Below, in pieces: positions 1-10,449 of a DNA stretch of 64,000 bases. How positions within the stretch are numbered: position 1 is the first letter of the stretch; each line of letters starts with the position of its first letter. Both the position numbers and the translations under genes were made by a program. Origin of the DNA: Anthostomella pinea (taxonomy: Eukaryota > Ascomycota > Sordariomycetes > Xylariales > Xylariaceae); NCBI GenBank assembly GCA_963556695.1, contig CAUWAG010000003.1, positions 1,860,001-1,924,000 of the forward strand, written 5' to 3'. The notes under the pieces were generated by a model. That model was given only the letters and a program-made list of their open reading frames with translations. It was not told the DNA's origin and searched no databases.

Positions 1-1060
1 GGATCAGAATTAACTATATTCCTTGAGAATATACACCTTAAAGGTCTGTCATTTGTTTGGGCTTTAATTTCATTAGCAACAGCAATGTCAGTAATGTCAA
101 ATATTAACCCTTCTGCACTGATGACCTTTCTTGGGCACCTATTGACCTTATAGTGATGCCAGACCGTGTAGGTCTTGATCTTTTTTGTCTTAAGAATGTT
201 AGTAATTTCTTCTTAAAAGGCCAGGAGCTTAGCCTGAGTTGGCTTATCCCTTAGGTGTAAGGTAAATCCGGAGGGGTACGGGGTCACTTTTCTAAGCTCT
301 TGAGGGTAGAGCTTAAGTCTTCTGTTTAGTGTAGACTTTATTTTATAAGGTTTTAGGTGGCTATTATCTATGCAGACAAAGACCCGGAAATTATCCTGCT
401 TCTTTTCCAGTTGGTTGGCAGTGATGAGGGTGCCAGGCTGTGTTTTCTTCATGGTAATGTTGATTATCCGTAGATGCTGTCGCTGGCTAGAGGAGACAGC
501 TTGGGCGGAGGTCATGGTGGGCTTTACTATCCCTATCCCCCCAGGAATGGTCTTCCTTTTGGGCAGATCTCGGGTTTCCAGCCACTTGCTCAGACATTTA
601 GAGAAGAAAGTGCTGAACTCCTTGGCATGAGAGTATAGTTCGGTTCCAGCTTTCTCAAGTGTCTTATCAACTGTTGCAGCACACTCCTGAAACATTGTCA
701 TCCTGGTTTTATAGAGGTACTTATCTTTAGCCAGTATTTTAGCAATTTGGTTCTGGCACTCTAAAGAGGAGGCTTTATTCCTTATATCGCGTGTAATGGT
801 TTAGAGGTCATTTCATTCCAGTGGTGCTGCTCTCATTAATATTTTAGGTTTTTTTTTTAGAGGGGAAATAACAGTGAAGTCAGCCTCAAAGACCTGTGAC
901 GGGCTGCTGCTGATGTTGTCAAGCAGCGCCTGGCAGAGCCTGCTCGGAGTTGCCAGGCAGTATGTCTTTCTAGGGGCCGGGGATTTAAGCACACCGCCAG
1001 TGGTCGTCTTTGGGACGGCCACGGGCGTGTTTGGGGGCCCGTCGTGAAAGGGTGCCATCC
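1..1060 (-). mobile_element. Decayed non-LTR retrotransposon (LINE) ORF1, eka-like
   Basis: Reading the minus strand, an open block at 1058-813 is followed by one at 701-213, with stops and frame changes between them. The second block ends in a fold typical of fungal Tad-type LINE ORF1 / 'eka-like' proteins: a segment beginning NFRVFVCID, then a region containing LYPQELRKVTPYPSGFTL, which resembles the RRM-like part of ORF1. Before it comes a helical segment (ELYSHAKEFSTFFSKCLSKW). The copy is broken and no reverse transcriptase follows before the window edge. Family recognition is from pattern memory, so the exact clade is uncertain. Confidence 0.55.
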
Positions 1061-1779
1061 GGCTTATGAAAAAAGTTCTCTTGTGCCTTGGCAGAGATAG
1101 TCAGTTACTAAGAGAAGTGCCTGTTTTAGTGCAGATATCGAGGTTGCGCTCTAACAGCGGGGCGCCAAGAAAAATAGTTGTTTTTGTGTCCAGCATGGTA
1201 AATAGTAGTGCGCCGCATACCCCTGGTTATATGTATTGTTGGATCCATGTGATTCCACAGTCAAACCATCCATACAGAACCCACATGTATGATTAGATAA
1301 GAGATTAGATACCGGATTGTGAGGTCACTTAGCCAGACCTGCAGGTCCAGCTAGACTTCCCAATCCAACCATCAGCAACATCATGACCTTGACCCAATAC
1401 TCGAGTATTATGATTGATCGTTCAAGCCTGTTCCTACATGTATACTATTATCGTGGCTACTGATTACCATCCTGGATACCTGTAAAGTCGACAGCAAGCC
1501 CCATACTAGTGCTTTATCTCGATGGAGAGAAGTTGTATTCCTGCTTCGTTGGTTCGCAGCAGATATAGAAGGGATCCTTCAAGGTGTTTGGTCTGCATTG
1601 CTATAAAGCTCCTGACCTCCTCGTCTTGTTTGGCCCAAATATATAAATAAAATCATCCCTAAACACGGCTTCTATCTTGTTAGCCTCAACTTCCAAAGGC
1701 TTCCCCGACGCCCAAGCTCTCGACACAGAAGCCCACGAAACGCAACCATCCCCGCCAACTCTATCGCACACCGTTCAAG
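1061..1779. promoter_or_regulatory. Intergenic region with TATA-like box upstream of the 1846 gene
   Basis: No supported gene. A TATA-like stretch (atatataaataa) lies at about 1639-1650. A pyrimidine-rich, CA-containing leader follows at about 1660-1779. This spacing suits a promoter and 5' leader for the small secreted protein at 1846. Confidence 0.35.
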
Positions 1780-1845
1780 GTAAGCAATTGTTATGCTAGG
1801 TTTCTTAAGATGGCTTTGGGGCGACTAACGTGCGTAATGACGTAG
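1780..1845 (+). other. Probable 5'UTR intron ending directly at the start codon
   Basis: The donor GTAAGC at 1780, a CTAAC branch point at 1825-1829 and the acceptor GTAG at 1842-1845 form a 66-bp canonical fungal intron. The ATG of the downstream ORF begins at the very next base (1846). The splice signals are seen directly; its use is inferred. Confidence 0.6.
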
Positions 1846-2202
1846 ATGCACGCATCCACCACCAAGCTCGCACTGCTATGCCTAGCCGTAGGCCATGTGC
1901 TTGCTTATGAGCTCACCTGGGAGAATAAGGACCACAAGCAGATCGGCGACGTCATCAAGACAGGTAGCAAGTATCAAGAGCTCAAAGTTCCTCATAAGGC
2001 ACAATACATAGAGCTCCTCAGCTTTAGCGGCATGAGGGCGCAGTTTTATGATGACGACTACGTTGACGAGGAAGGAGAGGTTTATAAACAGCGTCTAGGT
2101 GTAGCGATCGATGAGAACGTCGATATGGCTGGCAGTCATGATGTCCCTTCTGGCGCCAAGACTGTTGTTATACTCAAACCACCGATTCGTGCGAATATGT
2201 AG
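1846..2202 (+). CDS. Small secreted protein, unknown function
   Basis: 118 residues from a single ATG. Residues 1-20 form a clear signal peptide (LALLCLAVGHVLA core), so the product is probably secreted as a mature protein of about 98 residues. The mature part is acidic and contains no cysteine, which is unusual for disulfide-stabilised effectors. A cluster DDDYVDEEGE lies near residue 70. I recognise no family. The start is fixed by the signal peptide and by the upstream intron acceptor abutting the ATG. It could be an effector-like or cell-surface protein; nothing here tests that. Confidence 0.6.
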   Translation: MHASTTKLALLCLAVGHVLAYELTWENKDHKQIGDVIKTGSKYQELKVPHKAQYIELLSFSGMRAQFYDDDYVDEEGEVYKQRLGVAIDENVDMAGSHDVPSGAKTVVILKPPIRANM

Positions 2203-2890
2203 GCGTCTATGGTCAGACTCTGGGGCAGAGATGACCGAATCAGCCCCTGCCTAGTTATCTATAGCGGGCTTGTTCAAGGAGGCATTCGATGACTTCGGGC
2301 AGGAACAAACCCCACTGGTTGTATTTGTAAGTAACACACTCTTTTGGCCCCAAAGTATTTGTCTCATTGTGAACTTGCAGTGATTGCTTAGCAGCGTGCT
2401 CTCTGAGCTGCGGACTGCTTCAGAATCAACATGGTCGCCGTGTATGTCACCCAGGTTTTCTGGCCAAACACGAGATTTTGGCCACGACGTCTGCTGTGAC
2501 CTTCATTAGGGTTAAGGCTGAAACAACAATTCTCATAACATAAGTTATCCTCTACGACCATTAAGAAGACGTTTCAATTGTGAAGCATCTACACTACTTC
2601 ATAGCGTATAGCTGACGATCACCCAAAGACCACTGAACCCGCTAGCACAATCTTCGCTGAATCATTTCACGTGAAATAGAAGCAAAATGAAGAGAAGACA
2701 CCACTGACCAGCTCACGACTCAAGGCATGGTCGGGCAAGGCGGAAAGACTTCTCCTCTCTGCTTGGTGGGGCAGGTGATGATGATCAATGATGATATCTC
2801 ATGGGGCATTGGGGCTCACGAATGTGTTTCAATATGTTCATACAACGCTTCCCATCAAATGGGTGGCAGTCCACCAATTTCCCCTTACTA
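2203..2890. other. Intergenic, no gene seen
   Basis: Convergent ends of the small secreted protein gene and the UPF0261 gene. I see no ORF, RNA gene or repeat that I can support. Confidence 0.5.
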
Positions 2891-4174
2891 TTAGGTAGTC
2901 CCTTTCAAAGTCCTACTTTCCACGTCCAGGAGGTTAGTTAGTCTTCGAGCAATGTCCTCTGACCATGTTGGATCATTGATATCTGTGTCGACCTCCACCG
3001 TCTTGATCCCACTTCCCTCCAGCTCCTTCTTGATAGCAGCGAACAGCGCACGATCAGCATCCTCATCATAAAAAGCCTGCCCCTTCACAGCGATCGCACT
3101 GATGCCCTTTAGCGGGAGCCAGACCTCAATCACTTCCGGGTCGGCACAGTTCTCCCAAAGCCGTCTTGCCAGCCTATTCCCCAACTCCTCGCATTCCTGG
3201 GGCGTGGTTCGCATCAGCGTCACTGACGGATTGTGCTCAAACAAATTCCTATCCTGGAACTGCGCCGGAACAGTGTCCTTGGGTCCGAAATTCACCATGT
3301 CCAAAGCGCCGACGCTGACGATTTGCGGTATTCCGACCCTAGCAGCCGCGGTTAGGCGGTGCTCTCCGGCGCTGAAGACGCCGCCCACCAGTTCATCGGC
3401 CAGCTCGGTGGTGGTCAAGTCCAGAACGGCGTCCAACCGCCCCTCGCGAACCAGGCGCTCCATCGCTCGTCCACCCGCTCCCGTCGCATGGAAGACATAA
3501 ACTTCGAACCCCTGGCCATCCAGCCAGCGGCGGGCAACATCAACTACTTGCGTGGTAACGCCAAACATGGTAATGCCTATTCCCTTCCTCTCCCGTCCCG
3601 TCCTGCCTTGCAGTGTCCTAGCAGCGTATACCTGGGCCATGCCCACGATCGCCGCAGCGGCGTTGTCAATCACCGCCTTCAGGACCTCGTTGAGCCCCGC
3701 GATGTCCACCACGCTGTACATCATGGTGATGTCCGTCTCGCCAACGTACGAGCTCGTGTCGCTGGAGGCCACGGTGGATACTATCAGCTTTGGGAATGTG
3801 AGGGGCAGCTCGCGCATCACTGCGGCGGCGATGCTGGTCCCGCCGCTGCCGCCGAGACCGATAATGCCCTGGATCTTGCCGTTGTCGCGGAGTTCCTTGG
3901 TTACGCTTATAGCCCCTTTGATCATGGTTTTGATGACCTCCCCACGAGGTAACGACTGCAGAGAGTCATCCCCGTTCTGATAGCCGCTTGCTTTGAGAAC
4001 TTCGGCCTGGGGGATGGTGATGGCCTCATGGGCGACCTGGCTTCGGCCTGCGTCGATCAAGATCACATCTATCGAGGGCTCACGCTGCAATATCTGGGAC
4101 CTGAGGTATAGATACTCTGGCAGCTTGGTGTCGAGTGTGCCAATCACGGCAATGGCAATCTTCTGTGTGGTCAT
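2891..4174 (-). CDS. Tm-1-like UPF0261 (ATP-binding) protein
   Basis: 427 residues, single exon. The protein opens with [20 protein letters not shown] and contains [35 protein letters not shown] and [12 protein letters not shown], all characteristic of the UPF0261 / Tm-1 N-terminal family (two Rossmann-like domains, ATP-binding in the tomato protein). An in-frame upstream ATG at 4330 would add 52 residues but runs into the promoter of the divergent gene. I chose the ATG at 4172-4174 because homology begins there. In plants this module is fused to a TIM-barrel domain; here that domain is the next gene, transcribed divergently from 4454. The cellular substrate is unknown, and the family's role outside plant antiviral resistance is unclear. 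Confidence 0.88.
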   Translation of the reverse strand: MTTQKIAIAVIGTLDTKLPEYLYLRSQILQREPSIDVILIDAGRSQVAHEAITIPQAEVLKASGYQNGDDSLQSLPRGEVIKTMIKGAISVTKELRDNGKIQGIIGLGGSGGTSIAAAVMRELPLTFPKLIVSTVASSDTSSYVGETDITMMYSVVDIAGLNEVLKAVIDNAAAAIVGMAQVYAARTLQGRTGRERKGIGITMFGVTTQVVDVARRWLDGQGFEVYVFHATGAGGRAMERLVREGRLDAVLDLTTTELADELVGGVFSAGEHRLTAAARVGIPQIVSVGALDMVNFGPKDTVPAQFQDRNLFEHNPSVTLMRTTPQECEELGNRLARRLWENCADPEVIEVWLPLKGISAIAVKGQAFYDEDADRALFAAIKKELEGSGIKTVEVDTDINDPTWSEDIARRLTNLLDVESRTLKGTT

Positions 4175-4453
4175 TTCGTCCACGTTGATGTGTTCTGTCG
4201 AAGTCACATAACGTACAAACCTTATGCCTCCGCGGAAGAATGCAAGCTGGAGATGGGGAAGCTGCATCCAACGATGCACGGGACGAGCCGATTGGCCCTG
4301 TGTGGAGATGGGCTTTGTTTCGGTGGTCAATTACGTCGATTAGGTACTTACTTGGGAAATTTAACTGCACTCCCTTACCATACCCCTCATAGAGGTCGAG
4401 GCACCACAGGGAACATACCCCTTTCCAGCCCTCTCTCACTTCCAGTATCCAGC
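4175..4453. promoter_or_regulatory. Shared bidirectional promoter of the Tm-1-like gene pair
   Basis: 279 bp separates the two divergent start codons, so regulatory sites are probably shared and the genes co-expressed. Two CCCCT motifs (stress-response-element-like) lie at 4383-4387 and 4418-4422. Such 5-mers occur by chance, so their use is only suggested. Confidence 0.5.
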
Positions 4454-5290
4454 ATGGCCCCAATCGCACGCTCCGAGGTCCTCAAGCGCCTCCGCAAAGT
4501 CATCGCCTCGGGAAGCCCCATCGTGGGCGCCGGCGCCGGCATAGGCCTCTCGGCCAAGTTCGTCGAGCAGGGCGGGGCCGACCTTATAATCATCTACAAC
4601 TCAGGCCGGTTCCGTATGGCCGGCCGCGGCTCGCTGGCAGGGCTGATGCCGTACGGCGACGCCAACGCCATCGTCGTCGACATGGCCAAGGAGGTGCTCC
4701 CAATCGTGCGCGACACCCCCGTGCTGGCGGGCGTGTGCGGCACCGACCCCTTCCGCGACATGCCGCGGTTCCTGCGCCAGCTGAAGGAGCTCGGCTTCAG
4801 CGGCGTGCAGAACTTCCCGACCGTCGGCCTCGTCGACGGCTCGTTCCGCGCCGGCCTCGAGGAGACGGGAATGGGCTACGCGCTGGAGGTCGACATGGTG
4901 CGCGCCGCGGCCGAGATGGACCTCGTGACGTCGCCGTACATCTTCAATGTCGAGGAGGCCGTTAGCATGACGGAGGCCGGGGCCGATATCATTGTCGCCC
5001 ATATGGGGTTGACGGCCAGCAAGGGGATCGGGGCGAAGACGGGCAAGAGTCTGGACGACTGCGTCAAGCTTATCCAGGACATTAGGGAGGCGGCGGTGAA
5101 GGTCAGGGACGGCGTGATTGTTCTCTGTCACGGTGGCCCGATCGCAGAGGTGGCGGATGCTGAGTATGTCCTCTCGAGAACGAAGGGAGTGCATGGATTC
5201 TTCGGGGCGAGTAGCATGGAGAGGATCCCCGTCGAAATTGCCATCACAGACAACACCAAAAAGTTCAAGGGGATCAAGATACCGAGCTAG
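4454..5290 (+). CDS. PEP-hydrolase-like TIM-barrel protein (Tm-1 C-terminal domain)
   Basis: 278 residues, single exon. The segments [67 protein letters not shown] and IIVAHMGLT match the phosphoenolpyruvate-hydrolase-like / TIM-barrel signal-transduction family (PF09370 type), which forms the C-terminal half of tomato Tm-1 protein. The start is the ATG at 4454, where homology begins; the reading frame stays open upstream to 4190 but that part overlaps the promoter. It lies head-to-head with the UPF0261 gene, so the two products probably act together as a split version of the plant fusion. The reaction catalysed is not established. Confidence 0.88.
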   Translation: MAPIARSEVLKRLRKVIASGSPIVGAGAGIGLSAKFVEQGGADLIIIYNSGRFRMAGRGSLAGLMPYGDANAIVVDMAKEVLPIVRDTPVLAGVCGTDPFRDMPRFLRQLKELGFSGVQNFPTVGLVDGSFRAGLEETGMGYALEVDMVRAAAEMDLVTSPYIFNVEEAVSMTEAGADIIVAHMGLTASKGIGAKTGKSLDDCVKLIQDIREAAVKVRDGVIVLCHGGPIAEVADAEYVLSRTKGVHGFFGASSMERIPVEIAITDNTKKFKGIKIPS

Positions 5291-6303
5291 GGTCACAGGT
5301 GGTAAACTTCGTTGCTTGTGACCTACCGAGCCCCCTTCGTACGGCATCACAGAATCATTACTTTCAAACTGGTCTCGAGGCACCCAGACTTGACATGGGT
5401 TGACCCCTAGCACGACTGATCCGTAATCCGGGGCTTCAAGGCTCCCGTCTGAGCGCACATATACAACAGGCAGCCAGGCTGGGCCTGCCAGCTTTCCAAT
5501 CCTTCATCGTCACCCGACCCTTCTACGACCCGGTCATGGTCCGGACACCGAATCCATGATGCAAGCATGTCTACCAGCCGGGCCGCCCGGGAGGCTCTTC
5601 GTGACACGTTTGTATGCTGGTGTCTCCATACTGGAATGGTAAGCCAAGGATAACAATTGAATATTACTGCCAAATTGTGCCAAGACAAGAAAATACGGGA
5701 ACTTGATCTATTTCGAGGAGTGTACCTACATCCAGAACATGATCGAGGTTCTGTGTCTCCAGACATGGGAACGAAGTGGGCAAGTCATGGACGTCTGACT
5801 TGACTTGACCCTGACAAACGGTCGATATACCACCATTGCTTCCTTCGCGTCATAGCTTGTATAGTCCAGCACATGTGGGCTGCGGGTAAAGAACCTTGTC
5901 CGTTTGCCACGGGCATGGCAACTGTGTACGGATATAAAGACATCTCCTTACTTGGTTCCACCACCCTTTTGCGATATTCCACTACGCTCAGCATCACCCA
6001 GGCTGACACAAGATAGTACTATCCCGAGTGCAACGCAAGCCAGCATCCAAACTCAGACGTACTTTACCTTCTGTACCAGCCCGCCAACCTCACCATGACT
6101 ATCAAGTCACTCATTCTTCACGGCTTGGGCTTTCTACCCCGGTCATCTCCCACCCAGCCATCGAAGGCGCCCTCGAACCAGCAATCAACAGACGCGATGA
6201 CGGCTTCAAAGACACATCAAGAAGATTCGATTGCGCCGATGTAGAGATCCATCGGAGGATTTTAAGGAGGTTTTTGGGATGTCGATGTTCTCGACGTAAA
6301 GAA
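5291..6303. other. Intergenic, no confident gene
   Basis: Downstream of the TIM-barrel gene. The stretch before 6304 is open in the frame of the next ORF from 6028 but begins at GTG. A 50-codon ORF also starts at ATG 6095 in another frame. Either could be an upstream exon of the hypothetical gene at 6304. Nothing else is supported. Confidence 0.35.
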
Positions 6304-6708
6304 ATGGGCACTCGATGTGTCCACGAACTCTTTCCATCAAACCTCCAGGAAAACATCGAATCGGATCTCGATGAATTCAGCACAGAGCTCCTAAAGAAGT
6401 GGAATAATGCCAAAGATCAACCACGCAAAGCTTCGCCCGGCAAATGGCTGCTTTACGATCCCAAACATTGCCAACAATTATTTTCCCAAGGCAAACAGAC
6501 TAGTATAGACTGCGAGCTTAGGGTTTTGCCAAACGAAGACTTTGAGTCCTTTGGCGATGCCGAGGAGTGTAAGGGACTTGCCAGGACGCTGGTAGCTTTC
6601 ATTGCTAAGACTAGGGCTTCCACCTTCAATGGGTATCTCAAGGATCGCGAGGGGAAGTCTATTGCGTCTATCGTACTAGGGCTTGAGGCCTCGGAAGTGC
6701 TGAGCTGA
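6304..6708 (+). CDS. Hypothetical protein
   Basis: 134 residues from the first ATG in a frame that is open from 6028. The product is soluble-looking and mixed-charge, with no signal peptide or membrane segment. Segments include ELLKKWNNAKDQP and GLARTLVAFIAKTR. I recognise no family. Coding character (no low complexity, sensible composition) favours a real gene, but the 5' end may be incomplete because the frame remains open upstream and an exon could be missing. Confidence 0.4.
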   Translation: MGTRCVHELFPSNLQENIESDLDEFSTELLKKWNNAKDQPRKASPGKWLLYDPKHCQQLFSQGKQTSIDCELRVLPNEDFESFGDAEECKGLARTLVAFIAKTRASTFNGYLKDREGKSIASIVLGLEASEVLS

Positions 6709-7729
6709 CTCTGGCGAAAAAGGGCGACGATGTGTACTGGTAGCGCGGAACAGCGTCTTACAACGCCGCGGGAATCATGTCACACACAGGCAGTGGCATC
6801 GAGGGCGTTGCAGGTACCTAGGTATCTGAAATTATGCCATTAATAATATTTAGAGTCTCCCGGTAGAGGGAGTCGTCTTTCAACCGGGAAGATGTCTACG
6901 TAGGCGGTGTTATAGAGTGGATTTGTGGTGAGGAGGCGGGTGCAAATGCTAGTGACACTACGGCGCTTCAACCTGAGCCATCTCAAGGCTCATCCCCAAG
7001 AGCGCCCTTCCCCTGTTTCGTTATAGCGGTCAGGCCCGTATCCATCATCTATAGGCACTATGAGCTCTCGGGAAGGTTCCGCAAGCTTGCAATCGGCCAT
7101 GTGCTTGGACCCGTTGCCCTCCCAGACCTGTGCGGCAGCAGCCCAAAGGGTAGCCGCCGCACCTTGTTGAACCGAATGCATTTGCCTTGTCGTCTCCGTG
7201 TCCCCTTTCCACGCCTCAACTTCCCCTAGGGATGAATACCGCGTGATCCCCGACCAGACACCACCAAGGTTCAGTCACAACGAATGAACACCACGAGTGC
7301 CGTTTTTTTTATCAAAAGTATTTGATCCCCAAGTAATGGCTAGCTTGGACTGGCTATAGGCGACCGCCGCATCGTAGTTATCCGTGAACCCGAGAGCGGG
7401 TGGCGGTGTGCCGATGAAGCCATCCAGACGACTTTGGAGCTAAACGTATCAGAACCACTGGAAAGCAAGGTGGGTAGAAGCAGCGCAGTGAGGGTGTAGT
7501 GTGACAAGTAGTTAACCGCAAATTGTCACTCGAGTCTCTCGACGGTGGTCATCTTTGGGCACCTGCCGCATAGACAGCTCTAGGTGTCTCGATATCTAGA
7601 GCCGAAGTTGTCCCAGTGTTCATAACGATTCTAATACACCGACTCCCGATGTGACCATTGTCCTCGAGGATACTCAGAGCCGTGGGTCGCTGGTCACCAG
7701 GTCCCTGCACATCGTCGTATCGTTCTAGG
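6709..7729. other. Intergenic, no gene seen
   Basis: Only short ORFs without coding character. A TA dinucleotide at its right edge is the target site of the MITE described next. Confidence 0.45.
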
Positions 7730-7731
7730 TA

Positions 7732-7944
7732 CACTCACCCCTCATAAAGTCTCCGTACGGTCACGTTGATCAGATTCCATATTACCGATGGGAAATTTTC
7801 GAATATTGGAATAAGCACATTGAAATAAGCAGCCCCGATTCGAAACCTCATTTTCAGTGCTTATTTCAGTGTGCTTATTCCAATTCGATAAATATACCGT
7901 TGTATGCTGGACGGGGGTGTACGGAGACTTATGAGGGTTCAGTG
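7732..7944. mobile_element. 213-bp MITE with nested inverted repeats and TA target duplication
   Basis: The outer arms (from 7732 rightwards and from 7944 leftwards) match over about 27 bp with a few mismatches and one indel; both carry the sequence CCTCATAA(A)GTCTCCGTAC. TA occurs on both sides (7730-7731 and 7945-7946). Inside, a second and nearly perfect inverted repeat pairs 7805-7831 with 7858-7884 (one mismatch in 27). There is no coding capacity. A TA duplication with terminal inverted repeats points to a non-autonomous Tc1/mariner-superfamily element. Confidence 0.8.
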
Positions 7945-7946
7945 TA

Positions 7947-8253
7947 TGGTCTGAAAGAGTCCAACATTTTCGGGGCTGACAAAGGGGGCGCTGCAGGAGT
8001 GAAGAGATGGGTGTTATTTTGCAGGAGTCCGAGAACCGTCTGAGGGTGTGTAGACTGATGCTGGTGTACCGGCGCTCAGCCCCTCTCTATATGCATTATT
8101 TGATCAGTGGAGCGCGGGTTGGGAGAGTACACGAGCATGGAACTCCTCAAGCGGTGTCACCTCGGATGTCAACCGCGAGTCCGCTCTTCAAGACCGGCCA
8201 CAGAATCCGCTTGCTGATCGCTGGTATATCATGTGTGGCCGCTGCTGTCAGCC
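7947..8253. other. 3' flank of the KMO gene, no gene seen
   Basis: About 300 bp between the MITE and the stop codon of kynurenine 3-monooxygenase. Short ORFs on the plus strand here overlap the KMO 3' end antisense and look like shadows. Confidence 0.4.
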
Positions 8254-9950
8254 TTATCTTCCTGTACGGAATACACCTTTGGCCAGGTCAAGAGGCCCGC
8301 CGAACCGCCAGTTCCGCTTCAGGAAAAAGCCAGCCGCACCAACCAGCAAAGGGCTGTATAGCAGCGCCATGAGCCCGCGCATGAGGACCTTGCCTTGGTG
8401 GTCACTCTTTGACACTACCTCCGAGTACCTCTCATTCCCGAAGCTGACTCTAGAGTACTTTGTATGCCAACCCAAGCTTGGCACGTGGACTGACAAGAGC
8501 TCTTCCAAGTATTTTCGAAACCGGTATGTGGGTGACAAGACCGAAGCGCGCATCTCCACGTAGTTCTGCAGAGCTAGGTCGTTGATCGCATGAGCGTCAG
8601 CAGCACGCAATGCCGAGTATTCTGCAAGACTCATGCTTCTTTGGTAGACGGCATCACCAGGTGAACTGCTCTCAGTAGTTTCATATTTGTCCAGAAGGTC
8701 AAATAAAACGCGTACATCCTCAAGGCCGGCGTTCATCCCCTGTCCATAGAAGGGTACCATTGCGTGCGCCGCATCGCCCAAGATAACCACAGAACTAGAA
8801 AAGTGATAAGGCCGGCATTTGATGCTGATCAGAGGAAGATGAGGGTTAGCTTCAAAAGAGGACATAAGTTCGTTGGGATTAATAAGGGTAGTGACACCGG
8901 GGAAATGAAGGTCGAAAAACGCTGGCAATGTAGAAGAGTCCGCCTCCAATGTCGCAAACTCGGTACTCGGTAAGAAGAGGGTACAGGTGAAGGAGCAGTC
9001 CTATGCCTCGTTAGTAGGATCACTTAATGGGAAAAGAGCTGAGCCTCACCTCGCTTGGAATCGCGATGAACATGAACTGCTTTCCTGGCCATATATGGAG
9101 ATGATTTGGTGAGATATGGAATCTGGAGTTTGGGCCCTTATCACCAGAGTCCGTTCTCGGCGGAATTTGGAACTCGCACCATAAAGTGTCAATATATTCT
9201 TGCGAGTAGTCCATCCTTGCGAACTTCATGAGATGATACCGGACAGCAGAATGGGCCCCGTCCGCTCCGATCATGAAGTCGAAATCGATCTCGACTTCCT
9301 CTGGGCGTCCCGAAGAAGATGTCTGGCCTCGAACCTCAAACCAGGCCTTGCGCTGTTTGAAGTCGGCTCCCGTGAGTTTGTGGTTGAAGAAGAATTTGAC
9401 GTTAGGCATTGCCTCGAGAATATCCAAAAGACGTTTATTCAGACCAGCTCTGTCAATAGCGAATATTGTCTGTCGCGGCCAATCGATCAGCGAGGTTCGG
9501 ATTTACCATAATATGTGAGTGACAGCGATGCGTACCCGTCCGTGGACATCGTAATCCTGCGGCTCTTCATAGAGATCGCCGGATGGGCGCTTCCCGTGTA
9601 TCATTCTTCCTCGCATTGGGATGGTAGCTGAGAAGACGTGCTCAAGCAAGTTTCCTTCGTCAACGTGACGCATGGCGTTGATGCCCCTTTCGGACAGGGC
9701 CAGGTTGATGGACTTGGTGAAGTTTAGTGGTGTGGTCGAAGGGTCACGTAGATCTAGAAACCATTAGGTATATGCTCAAAAAGCTAAAGGGCTCGCAGAG
9801 AAAGGGATGAGAGCTGGAAAATGTGCGAGATCTCAACATACCACTTCTAAGCTCATAGATCTCAACGTCATGACCTCTCTTCGCCGCATAGAGGGCGGCA
9901 AGGGAGCCGACAGGCCCACCACCGACCACAACATACTTCTGTTTATGCAT
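8254..9950 (-). CDS. BNA4: Kynurenine 3-monooxygenase (FAD-dependent)
   Basis: Four exons: 9950-9842, 9753-9536, 9469-9050 and 9000-8254. Introns are 88, 66 and 49 bp, all GT-AG, and the third has a CTAAC branch point. The product is 497 residues. It hydroxylates L-kynurenine to 3-hydroxykynurenine, using NADPH and FAD, in de novo NAD+ synthesis, and acts at the mitochondrial outer membrane in other fungi. Visible motifs are the N-terminal dinucleotide site ([20 protein letters not shown]), the exon-2/3 joint [18 protein letters not shown], the FAD signature [18 protein letters not shown], and a C-terminal hydrophobic anchor ([16 protein letters not shown]). The start is the ATG at 9948-9950; the frame opens earlier only with GTG. 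Confidence 0.93.
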
Positions 9951-10449
9951 AAGTGCAGATTGCGATAGACAGCGGTAGACACTGACTGCCTCTTTGGAGC
10001 AACGTGAATCGAACTTGAGAGCGTTTGCTGCGATGGATTCATATAAGTCTAGTGTTACACCAGACACATGCAGTCAGACGTGAGAATTATTAATTAAGCC
10101 GCGGAAGGTTCTCTGGCAGCACTGGGCAGCCGCCGGCCCACTACTAAGGAAGGAAGACCGTTTTTGATGCATACTACGTTTACAAGGGTAACTAGTATCG
10201 TACGATTCGATGAGTGCTTGACTATTATGGGGGTTATGCGCGCCTTTCGTTGTCTAGATTAGTCGTTCTCCTAACTACTATTTGCGAACACGTCGTGACA
10301 CCCAGGTGGTTTCGAACTCTCTGGATGCTGGTACTCTGCGATTGATTATACGGACTCTACTCGTCTTCCCCCTCGATTTGCAGACTATTCTGCCCTCGCA
10401 GAGTTCGCCACCTCGACCAGCTGTGGCAAAGTCGACCCCGCCGTCCACC
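9951..10449. promoter_or_regulatory. Divergent promoter region between KMO and MAP1
   Basis: 499 bp between two outward-facing start codons. It must hold both promoters, but I see no clear consensus element. No other gene is supported. Confidence 0.4.

Noticed and set aside
4175..4330. In-frame 52-residue N-terminal extension of the UPF0261 protein
   Set aside because: It lies in the divergent promoter and has no homology to the family; the ATG at 4174 starts the conserved sequence.
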